DNA from: Hibiscus mutabilis
Taxonomy: Eukaryota; Streptophyta; Magnoliopsida; Malvales; Malvaceae
NCBI GenBank assembly: GCA_019671005.1
Contig: CM033714.1
Span: 56,219,741 to 56,283,740 of the forward strand
Direction: 5' to 3'
DNA: 64,000 bases
In this document: positions 54,377 to 64,000 of the stretch, piece after piece
How positions within the stretch are numbered: position 1 is the first letter of the stretch
How the letters are laid out: each line of letters starts with the position of its first letter
Program-made: the position numbers and the translations under genes
The notes under the pieces: generated by a model
What the model was told of the DNA's origin: nothing
Databases searched by the model: none
What the model saw: only the letters and a program-made list of their open reading frames with translations

Positions 54377-56106
54377 GTTAGATTAGAGCCCAAAGGCTAC
54401 ACGCAAACAAAACATCATACATATAATCACAAATATCCAATCAAACATATAATTACAGATATCTAACAATGACATTCAAGTCTCATACTCATTTCAAATT
54501 ACTTAATGGAGCATGTAATATGTTTGATCGAATATCTTAGTCATTTAGAATTTATAAAGCCCCTTTCAAACTTTTCAAACTTCTAATATTAATAGATTTT
54601 TAACCACTAATTAACCTTAAAACATGACTAAAATGCTAACTATGGAAGTATGACATCATGCACTACCCTTAAAGAAAAATAAGTAACTAATAATCTACAT
54701 ATCCAAATAATGTTTCGCTTGTTCTGAAAGAAACTAGACTCCACAATCGTTCTAACCATAAAAATTTCACCTCCTAATTTAACTCATACGATTTATGGTG
54801 AATTTTTGAAGTCAAACTCACTGCAGTTTTTGAAGACACTCTACTGCCTTGCATTTTGATCTTTGCTTATTCAAAAATTTATATCTCCTAATATATAACT
54901 CAAAATTGAGCACCATTTGTTTTAAACAAAACTAGACTTTCGTACGGTTATAAAAATATATTTTTTACTTTCTAATTTAGCTTGTGAAATTTTTGGTGAT
55001 TTTTCAAAGTTACAGCCTAAAGAGCTTTGTAAAATTCTGCTACCAGATTTCTGATCTTCCAACACTCAAAAATCCATATCTGCAAACATACAAATTGAAA
55101 TCAAATTTGGTTTGTTTTAAACAAAACTAGACAAACTTATGGTTCTAATGATGTATATCTCACGTCCTAATTATTTTTATGGAGTTTATGGCGGATTTTC
55201 AAACTTGCTGCTCATGCGTGGATTCGTTTCTGGCCAGATTTTATGACTTGAACCTTTAGCCTCTTTTAATCATCCAAACATGATTTTCACCCAAAGACAT
55301 ACAACATGCATACATTATCACACAAGCATTATATTTATGGCTTAACAAGAAACATAGAAGAGTTAGAAGGTACGACCTTGATGGATGAACACAAACAAAA
55401 CTTCTTGCCTAGCTCTCCACGACCATTTCCTTTCCTTTAGCTTTGGAACGTTCACCACCCTCTTAAACTAATCATGAAAACATAATAATATTTATGGGAG
55501 GGAAAACTACAATCTAAACTAAAGAAATGCATAATTAAGCTTTCTTGAAACTAAATTCTCTCCAAGCCCAAAGCTTTCACCTTCAACCATTTATCCTGCC
55601 ATGTAAATCTTTGGTTCAAACTTAACATGCTTACCTTTTTCAAGCTTATAAGAGAAGTCAAAAAATGAAGACCACTTTATCCCCTAAATTCATGCATGGA
55701 AAGTTTTTGAAATGGGGAAAAATAAAATGGAGAATGTGATATACAATAGCTGGAGAAATGATTGGGGAAATAAAATAGAATAAGGGAGAAAAGATGGAAA
55801 GAAATAAAATGTTTTTAAAATAGGAAAAGGGGGACAAAATCTCATTGCCCATGTTGTGTAATCAGCCGGCCATACTCTCCCACTTAATGGGAGAGTAGAT
55901 TTTTTTTGGAACAATGGGTTAGTTACCCTCATGGCCACCCATTTTTTCACCTTTCTTACCTGAGCTTCCAAATATTTAAATTTCCATATAAAAAGGACCA
56001 AAATTAACCCAAATTAATTTCAATAAAACCTGCTCTCTAATTTCATTTATCCATTATTCACTCGAGTCAACGCTTGAAAGTTAACTCAAGAATTCGGGTC
56101 ATTACA

Positions 56107-56121
56107 ACTCTCCCCAGCTTC
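56107..56121 (-). other. Polypurine tract of element E
   Basis: GAAGCTGGGGAGAGT on the minus strand, next to the LTR start TGTAATGACC. It is interrupted by CT at its centre. Confidence 0.8.
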
Positions 56122-57463
56122 AAAGAAATTTCATCCTCGAAATTTACCTGAATCAAAAAGAAGTGTATATTGTAATTTGATGGACTCCTCTAGCTCCCAA
56201 GTCGCCTCTTCAACTCCATGATTCCTCCATAGCACCTTCACTAAGGGGATCCTTTTGTTCTATTTTGAAGCTCTTTGATATCTCGAGCCAAAATTTGAAT
56301 CGGCTCTTCTTCATATGACAAGTCTAGACTCACCTCCATCAGATCAACCGGTAGAATATGAGAAGGATTAGAATGGTACCTCGTAAGCATGGGCACGTGG
56401 AACACATTATGAATACGCTCTAACTCAGGCGGCAAGGCTAACCGATAGGTCACATGTCCAACTCTTTCTAGAACCTCATAAGGTCCAATAAATCTGGGAC
56501 ACATTTTCCCTTTATGCCCGAAGCGCAAAACTTTCTTCCAAGGTGAAACCTTAAGGAAGACCTTGTCGCCCACTGCAAACTCTATCTCCTTGCCCTTCAA
56601 AACTGCATATGACTTTTAACGATTAAATGCTGCTCTCAAATTATCCTGGATCATCTAAACTTTATCCTTAGCCTTTCTGATCAACCACGGACCAACAATC
56701 TTCCTTTCATTAAGCTCTATCCAACACAATGGAGTCCTACAGTTATGATCGTATAATGCCTCAAAAGGAGCCATCTAAATGCTAGACTGGTAACCATTGT
56801 TGTATGCAAACTCGAAGGGAATATGTTCCTCCCATCCTCTATTAAACTCAATGATACAACAAGAAAGCATATCTTCGAGAATCTAAATAACTCGTTCCAA
56901 CTAACCATCAGTCTATGGATGAAAAGATGCACTAAAGTGCAAACGAGTATCCAACGCCTCATGAAGGGCTCTCTAAAATCTCGAAGTGAATCACAGACCT
57001 CTATCTGAAATAATTGAAGTATCCACCCAATGGAGTCTTACTATCTTACTAATATAAAATCTAGCCAACTTCTTGAGAGTAAAGTCCATGTATATTTACA
57101 GAAAATGTGGGTCTTCGTCAATTTGTACACAATCACCTAAATCTCATCTTGTTTATGCTGAGACATGGGTAACTCCATCACAAAATCCATAGTGACTCTA
57201 TCCCATTTCCATTGCAGAATCTGGATAGGCTAAAGAAGACCTGAAGGCACTCGATGTTCTGCCTTCACCTACTGACAAGCTAAGCATCGAGTCACATACT
57301 CAGACACGCTCTCTTCATTCTTGGCCACGAATAAAATGGATAAAGCTTCTTATACATCTTGTTGCTCCCTGAGTGTATAGCAAATGGACTACTATGTGCC
57401 TCACGAAGGATTTTATCCCTCAGTTTACCTATTAGAACTCAAAGTCACCCTCTAAAATACAAT
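56122..57463 (-). pseudogene. Integrase and chromodomain relic (element E)
   Basis: From the minus 5' side: zinc domain near 57330-57420 (REAHSSPFAIHSGSNKM), a degraded core (56630-57230), then an open C-terminal frame 56241-56600 with EFAVGDKVFLKVSPWKKVLR, VFHVPMLTR and SYEEEPIQILARDI. The chromodomain end KVLWRNHGVEEATWELEES lies at about 56150-56235 in a shifted frame. The N-terminal end is cut by the LTR of element D. Several stops lie in the core. Confidence 0.82.
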
Positions 57464-58188
57464 TGTAAAACCCCAACCCAAGGCCTAGAAGATAGTATTG
57501 ATCTAGGAAGAAGCAATCTAACTTGTTTAAGAAGTTAGTTATCGAACAATAAAAGGACTAATACTAAGGCCTTTAGAGCACACCTTCGAATAGGTAATCA
57601 ATGAAGCATCAAGGCATCACATTTCACTCATCATAATTGAAATATGAAACATATGATCTTACTAAAAATTTTACACTTAACAAGAATGTGAACAACAAGT
57701 ATAGTAATCGATTTAGGTTATGATACTCATTTAAGAACCAATATGTGCATGGCATATCAAATTAAGGAATATTAGGCTAATGAGAAGCAATATAGATTCA
57801 AGACTTTTCTAACAATATGTTTTAACCAAGTTTATACAAGGACACCAATGACTTCTAATTTGTATTTGTTGACAAGCTAAACATGCCATGCTCAATTTAA
57901 TTCTTGACTCAATAGGTTTTCAAATGTTTTAATCACACACAACCATTATTGTAACACCCTAAACCTGGCCTAGGAAGATTACCACTATCTAAGCTATAGG
58001 CTAATTGAATATCGTGCTAAACCAAATTGAAGAAGAAAGAACATTAGCTATCTTTAAGATCAAATAAGTGAAATTAGAACCAAAATGAATTGAAATTAAA
58101 ACTAGAAGGATTAAATGGAAGGATGGAAATGTGAACATGCAAAGCTCTAGAGATTGCATGTAAATTACATTAGAATTAGAGGCCTAGA

Positions 58189-58217
58189 CACATGTTCTCA
58201 TTTGATGAGAACATGTG
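58189..58217 (+). repeat. Perfect 13-bp inverted repeat, 3-nt loop
   Basis: CACATGTTCTCAT, loop TTG, then ATGAGAACATGTG. It lies 239-267 nt from the LTR start, upstream of the candidate splice donor. Confidence 0.9.
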
Positions 58218-58400
58218 CCTTGTGAAGTGGTGACTCACGGCAGCTATGAGGGGAAAGATGAACAAAAATTGTATCATCTTCTTCCTTCCAAAATCCTCCA
58301 TAGCCGAATTGTTGAGAGAGAAAGGAGGAGAGAAAGCTTCATAGACCATCTCCAATTCATGCTTCTTGATTTAGCTTTGATCAAATTAGCTTAGGAGAAG

Positions 58401-60678
58401 GTAAATTGCTTGATTCCTACATGTTATAGAATGTTTGAATCTTGAATTTATGATGCTCTTGTTGCCTAAATTGAATAGGATGATTATTATGTATGTTAGG
58501 ATCATGTTAGCTTCTAATAGTACTTGAAATTTTTGAGTGTTAGTAGTCAAATTGCTAAGGAGAATGTGTATGATTGCTGGAAATTGAGAATATGGACTGT
58601 TTTGCTGGGTGAAAAGTGTAAATAGCTAATTGTATATAATGCCCTGATTTTGTCACATTGCTAGATGAATTGAGGCTTGAATAAGGTAAATAGCTTGCTG
58701 GAAAATGAATGTATACAATTGGATTAGTTAAAACTAGGTAATGGACTGCTCAAATGGAGAATTAAAGATATGTTGATTGATTAAATGAATCAAATTGAAC
58801 ATAGCATTATAATGGCCTGTTTTAAGAACATTTCTAGGTGAATAAGACTGACCTAGACATGTAAGAACATGAAAATAAGTTGAATTAAAATGTTAGAATC
58901 TTGTTTAGATGAGTTATGAAGCTAGAAACTCAACCTAGTGTAATCTGCCCATAATACTCTGTTCTGGGCAGTAACTTTGAAAAATCACCATAAATTGTAT
59001 AAATGGAATTTAAGGCTGAAATTTATATGGATAGTACCTTTACATGTATAAATTCATTTGGAGAAAACATAACTGAATTTTGGATTGTAGAATGAATTGT
59101 AGATAAGAAACACTGGGGACAATGCAAACTGTCCAGTGTTGTAAATTTCCCTGTGTTTAAGTTAAAAATGTATTAATTGGAAAAGAATTAAAATGCCAAG
59201 CCTATATGGTTAAAAAGAAAATTAAGTTAACTTTCCAACGGTGTAAACCAATTGAAATTCTGATGTACGGAATGAAAGTTATGCTTGTTTAAGTGAGCAG
59301 AGTGCATGCTGCCTAGTAGCAACAGTTTAGGTAATTGTACACAGTATTGTGACAGTTTTGAAAACCGTTTTGTAAACTGTTTTGGGACAGTGGTTACTGC
59401 CTTGTTTTACATGAATTAGAGTATATACAAGTGTAGTTATGTGTAGTAAAGAATATATTTGATCATGCTGCCAGAATTGTATATGTTGTGTACTAGTAAT
59501 ATTGCCTCGGTTGAATGATTATATGAACTTGTTTTAACATGTATTTACTTGTATAATGTGTTAGAACCAGGAGTGAACTTGGTGGAAGAGGAAAGGGTGG
59601 AACATCCTAAAGCTAAGAACAAAGGAGTGTGGATTCAAGACTAGCTAGCTTGGAGAGTATTGTGACTGTAGTTTATTCTAGAGTTAGGGCTAGGTCCTAA
59701 CTAAAGCAAGCATGTCTACATTCTTGTAATGTTTAAATGGACATAATATGGACTTGGCTTAATTTGGGAAGTGTGATTAAATTAATGCATGAAATTTGAT
59801 CAGATCCTTGAATTCATGTATGATTCGATTAATATGCATGTTTAAGTGGAAACATTAGTGCTTGTATGTGTGATGTGGCATGTGATCGAATGCTTAAAGA
59901 AATTGCTTGAAATGTTATCTCAAATTGATGAAATGAACACATGAGAATTACATGATACGTGAACTATGGCTCAATTGGCCTAAGGGCCTAGTATGTAATA
60001 AACTTGTTGAATACTTAACATGATCTTGAACTTGAAATACTATAAATGTCTAAAATCGAACAACCCTGGTAGCTAGTTGGATTGGGTAGAAGGGAATGCC
60101 TTAGAGTCTAGAGCTCATTGTGTCACAGTGGACTACAGTCCAGGGCTAAGGCCCCTATTTGGCAATAGACAGAGGGTACGTATGTGGTCTTTGGCGACAG
60201 TTAGAGGGTTGACCAGAATTACGGTGCATCTTGTGGCGACAGTTGGTTGGAGACTCGATTACCTATACAAACTAAGTACCAAGGGGGTTGTTTAAAGGAT
60301 AACAAATGAAATAACAATCCTATAATACATGTTACTTGTCTTGAAAGTTATATAATGAATGTTACTTGACATGAAAGCCATGAATTGTATGTTTCTTGTC
60401 ATGTAAGCATGATTTGCTTGATTACTTGTCATGTAAGCATGATTTGCTTGATTTCTTGTTATGTAAGCATGATTTGCTTGATTCTCTATATAGAAGCATG
60501 AATTATGATTCATTGTCTTTTGTTTCTTATGCTAGCCGAATGTTTGAAATCCTTAGCTAGGATCATTCTTGTCTAATTGACACTTAACTTGATATAACAA
60601 TTGGTTAGAACTAGTTACTACCTCACTAAGTACATATTTTGTACTTATCACTCTTGTTTTCATCCTTCCCAACTACAG
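58401..60678 (+). other. Candidate LTR-internal intron (solo LTR in D)
   Basis: The donor GAGAAG|GTAAATTG is at 58401, 451 nt from the LTR start. The acceptor CATCCTTCCCAACTACAG|G ends at 60678. Length is 2278 nt. Confidence 0.45.
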
Positions 60679-61881
60679 GATAAAGAATTTGATCGATTGC
60701 TTGATCCTAACGCTAATTTCTTGAGCTCGAAGTAAGACACAAGCATAGCTAAAGTATGGTTTCATACTTATTTTGAATGCTCCTAGATTGGTGGCACTAG
60801 ATTGTATATAGTTTATCTTGATCATGCATTTTGGAAGTTGAGTACTTGTATATATTGTCCTTGTATGGGCCTTCTATGTTATGAACTTAGTTGTTAAGTT
60901 TAAGACATGTGATGAACCAAACTTCATTGTGAATATAAGTATTTTGCTGCGCATATATGTAACAAATTGACCGAAAATGTTTACAATCTAATCTTCTTCT
61001 GATAATCGAATGCCTTGTTTAATGAACATGTGAATGATTGAATGAATAGCATGAATGTTTATGTATACTTAATCTCGTGGCTGCCAATGGTAAGAAAGGC
61101 AATGCTAGCTTGCTTGGACACAAGGTATGTACCATTGGGTGCCTTAATAATCATGCCTAATTAAAGTTACATGAAATGCTTCACGTCTTGCTTGAATTGA
61201 AAGTAGAACGAGATGAACCATGCTTTCTTGACTTACCATTCGAATGTTATATGATATCATGGATTGAATATGCAAAATGAATCATGAAAGTAGTAACCTA
61301 TAATGTAAACATGAAAGCAAACATTTTAGTGGCCTATTCGAATGCCTTATAATGACTTGTAAACAAAGCTTGAGATGGCTTGCTTGATAATCTAAGTATG
61401 CTTGGTTGCTTACTAGTTAAGTAACGCGTCTAATAGGGATGAGTTAATCAATTCTTTCCTTATGCCTTGTTCTTGCTTGTAATGTAATGCCTTTGTTTTT
61501 ACTTGGTAACGCTCCCGAGTCGGTTTGCTACTAACTCGGGGTAGGGGTGTTACAATTACAACCATATGTCAACAACTTCCATTCAATAGAATAAGATTAT
61601 GATATCACCTAAGTCATTCGAATGCAGTAACCAAGCCAAAATAAGCAACAACTATCACCAAGAGGCACAATACGCCAAACGCATAGATGTATGTATATAT
61701 ATTTTTCCAAGCCCTTAATAAGTTACTATTTACAAACCCCCTTATAATAGAAAAAATATTATAACCTAATATTGCAAACTAGTGCCACCTCCTAGGAGTT
61801 AATTTAACAACAAAACATACTTTTGATGCCTTTGGTGACCTCGAAAAGTCTTTCCCAAGCTTCATCAACAATCAATTTCTC

Positions 61882-63482
61882 CTGCACAATTATCAGGGTG
61901 AGTAATTAGGTCGCTAGTCACATGCTTAAACATTTAAAGTGCATAGATACTAAAACATTCGATCATACTTTAGTCATCTAATCTTAACAGTACTGTTTCG
62001 AGACAACTACTAACCAATCGGCATTGCAGCAAAATACTCCCTATTCATCAAGCAAGAAGCTTGTTCCAATCTTAATTGATCATAAGTTTATAGCATGCTT
62101 TTAGGAAGAATTTCACATTGTCAAACAACCATATAAGTCGAGTAACTAAACAATTTGACTTCTTTAACATTCGATCTATTGCAAGCAACTTTAGTTGGAT
62201 AATATGGCCATGACTAGTTGTTAGCCTAGAACATATAATCAATCAGTATCATCAGGCAATGGTAATTCTATTACCATTGAAACATTAGTAATAATCACTT
62301 TTGTTCAGGGGTACCTTAGTACCAATTAGGGGACCTTACTCCATTCAGGCTGAGCTCAGATCTTATCGGCATGACAATCTAGCTAGGACACAACTAATCA
62401 AGGCTCTTACAAATTCTAAAACAGGTCATCAAGGTATTCTAATACCTTTCAAGCTCTCTAACTTCATCCACAAGATACCACATAAATTTAACAACAATTA
62501 ATCATCCTTGATTTGAATTGCATAATCAGAAGTCCATACATACCTTGTACTCTTACCTTAGTAGCAATATCAATCCCCAAGCATATACATATAGGCAGTT
62601 TGTTCCTCACAAAATTGTTAACCAACTAAGCTAATTTATCAATTTATGCATATTTAAAATAGCCATACTCACAATTATGTCGAGCTACTCTTGATCTTGA
62701 GTCACTATTTCTTTTTGTCTTTCCTCCCTTTGGTCAACCCCTTTCTTATTTAGATTAATAACCATTAGTAAATCATTAGAATCAACTCATTGACAAACAA
62801 TTCGTATAACAATCTAACAAAACCAAGACAATCCCCTTATGCTTTCCCTTAATTCGAAATTGCCCTTCCTATACTACAATGCTTCTTTTTGTTCAATTAA
62901 GCTACCTTCTTATGAAACATACATTGTTAAAATTTCTTTAACTGATCATCCTTCAATATAGTTATCAATTATCATCTAGTTGATTTTAATGAATTGGTTA
63001 ATTGAACCAATTGTTCACAAAACAATCGCATATTGTCCTGCTCGAAACAGGACAGTTTTGATTTTATTTTGGTTTGTTTAAGCTGTCTTTAAGACTCAAT
63101 ATCTCAATTTTCTTAATTCCATTCCTCTTTTAACATTTGATTAGCTCACTTCTAAGCACCAAATCACAATCTAGTCAATCTTTGCTAAGCCAATTTCAAC
63201 AACAGATTCATTAATAGCTAGTTTTAATCAAACGGTTCTACATCTAATTTGATTCATATACTTGATCTAATAAGCTCCATTCTTGAAATTACAACATTCA
63301 AATTATTACAAAGGTTCTACATTTACACTACAACTACCAATGTTACCAACACAAGCTTCAATTGATCTTAATTTCAAAGGTCCTAAATCATATAGTAATC
63401 CCGATTAAGCAATAACCGAGTCTAGACATCAATTGTCATGCCTAGCTTCAATAACAAAGATACAAGCATAAAGGAAACTTAC
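61882..63482 (-). other. Candidate LTR-internal intron (element D LTR)
   Basis: The donor AAAGGAA|GTAAGTTTCC is at 63482, 387 nt from the LTR start. The acceptor CCTGATAATTGTGCAG|G ends at 61882. Length is 1601 nt. Confidence 0.45.
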
Positions 63483-63869
63483 TTCCTTTGGCACAACAAT
63501 AATTCAAACACTCACCTAATGCCCGATTCCAAAGCAAGCCATGAACATTTCTTCCTTTTGTCTCAATTCTCTCCTTCGGCTTTCCAAGAGAATGAGAAAG
63601 ATAATGGGTTTATTTTTGTCCCACTTAAGCCTAAATTAGCTACACGTGTCTTCTTCATAACATGGCCACCTCATTAAACCCTTCCCAACTTATTTATTAC
63701 CATGTAATACTAAGGATTATGAAGGTTAACTAAATAGTCACCTTAATTTAGCATTTCAATTTCATATCCCTATCAATTTGGCCTTTCATAGAACTAACAA
63801 TTAATCACTTAAGTTAATTCTTATCACTTACTAATGGTTAGTTCACTCATCAAATTTTAGGATGTTACA

Positions 63870-63886
63870 AATCCCTCCCCCTTAAG
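63870..63886 (-). other. Polypurine tract of element D
   Basis: CTTAAGGGGGAGGGATT on the minus strand, directly before the LTR start at 63869. Confidence 0.88.
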
Positions 63887-64000
63887 GGAAATTCGTTCCC
63901 GAATTTTTTACCTGAAGAGAAAAGTTGTGGATATTGTTCTCTCATGGTAGACTCAGGTTCCTAAGTAGCTTCTTTACTCCCATGATTCCTCCACAAGACT
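63887..64000 (-). pseudogene. Chromodomain end of element D integrase, cut by the window
   Basis: The minus frame reads VLWRNHG, then EAT, a TAG stop (63961-63963) where chromoviruses have Trp, and EPESTMREQYPQLFSS. The TGG to TAG change alone would remove the last 30 or so residues of integrase. Upstream coding lies outside the window. Confidence 0.8.

Larger units (their letters stand above)
52556..55634 (-). other. Candidate LTR-internal intron (element E LTR)
   Basis: The donor GAAAAAG|GTAAGCATG is at 55634, 472 nt from the LTR start. The acceptor TTTTCTTATTCTTTAG|A ends at 52556. The span includes the later solo LTR; without it the intron is about 1732 nt. Confidence 0.45.
52203..56106 (-). 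repeat. Element E 3' LTR, split by a solo LTR
   Basis: About 2557 bp once the insertion (53035-54376 plus one 5-bp duplication) is removed. It contains a 52-bp tandem repeat (52826-53034), a perfect 10-bp inverted repeat at 55873-55897 (TACTCTCCCA, 5-nt loop), and splice-like sites. No coding content is supported. Confidence 0.85.
52203..57463 (-). mobile_element. Element E: 3' part of a chromovirus on the minus strand
   Basis: 3' LTR (52203-56106, with a solo LTR inside), polypurine tract, and integrase with chromodomain up to 57463, where element D is inserted. The rest of pol, gag and the 5' LTR should lie to the right of the window beyond D. LTR ends on the minus strand are TGTAATGACCC and TAGGGTGTTACA. 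Confidence 0.82.
57950..61554 (+). repeat. Solo LTR of A-type (3605 bp) in the D LTR
   Basis: Ends are TGTAACACCC and GTAGGGGTGTTACA. Flanks ATTAT (57945-57949) and ATTAC (61555-61559) match at 4 of 5. It aligns broadly with the A LTR (GAGCTC block at 60111-60141 with GGACTACAGTCC, AAGTAC hairpin near 60640). Short direct repeats (CATGTAAGCATGATTTGCTT, three copies with 35-bp period) lie at 60390-60480. Confidence 0.92.
57464..63869 (-). repeat. Element D 3' LTR, split by a solo LTR
   Basis: Minus-strand start TGTAACATCC at 63869 and end GGGTTGGGGTTTTACA at 57464. About 2796 bp without the insertion. GTGCCACC at about 61783 (the GGTGGCAC box reversed) and a GGTACTAAGGTACC hairpin next to GAGCTCAG (62309-62350) match the layout of the other LTRs. 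Confidence 0.85.
57464..64000 (-). mobile_element. Element D: 3' end of a chromovirus on the minus strand
   Basis: 3' LTR (57464-63869, interrupted by a solo LTR), polypurine tract (63870-63886) and the last part of the chromodomain up to the window end. It is inserted in the integrase of E; the left flank is ACAAT (57459-57463), but its partner is outside the window. Confidence 0.83.

Overview
The window reads as repeat-rich plant nuclear DNA, probably from a eudicot with a large genome. The lineage could be Malvaceae such as cotton, but that guess rests only on the general look of the elements. I found no intact host gene, tRNA, rRNA or CRISPR array. Almost every base belongs to Ty3/gypsy LTR retrotransposons, most of them decayed and inserted into one another.

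Layout, left to right. (A) 1-12146: a Tekay/Del-like chromovirus on the + strand with about 4 kb LTRs. Its 5' LTR is cut by the window edge. (C) 12147-18756: a minus-strand chromovirus. Its 3' LTR is interrupted on the left by A, and its 5' LTR (17807-18756) abuts the interrupted gag of B. (B) 18757 to about 51950: a + strand chromovirus broken by three insertions. These are a 20.9 kb Ogre/Tat-like element F (20762-41644, target duplication AAGGT), a solo LTR (42152-45042) and a solo LTR in its 3' LTR (46612-50586, duplication GTCAA). (F) is on the minus strand. It has a tRNA-Arg-type primer site, an extra DUF7745-like ORF1, gag, protease, RT, two RNase H domains, integrase and a 34-bp minisatellite in its 3' UTR. 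It carries two solo LTRs of its own (26006-29311, 36150-37764). (E) 52203-57463: the 3' part of a minus-strand chromovirus with a solo LTR in its LTR (53035-54376, duplication GTTAG). (D) 57464-64000: the 3' end of another minus-strand chromovirus inserted in E's integrase, with a solo LTR (57950-61554) in its own LTR.

The coding regions are relics. RT, RNase H, integrase, protease and gag are recognisable, but nonsense codons, frameshifts and lost catalytic residues break all of them. The solo LTRs are well supported: joining the flanking codons after removing LTR plus one target duplication restores the host element's reading frame in F and B.

The most interesting signal is in the LTRs. 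Eight LTRs of different length (1.6-4.0 kb) and both orientations appear to share one architecture. A good 5' splice donor lies about 340-470 nt from the LTR start (804 nt in one LTR that carries a 221-bp duplication). A pyrimidine-rich 3' acceptor lies 0.2-2.5 kb further on. In several of them a small hairpin sits before the acceptor and a GAGCTC box is followed by tetraloop-like hairpins. Much of the LTR length difference is then the length of this putative leader intron. A second LTR group carries clusters of the palindrome GTATCGATAC. Both are read directly from sequence; their function is inference.
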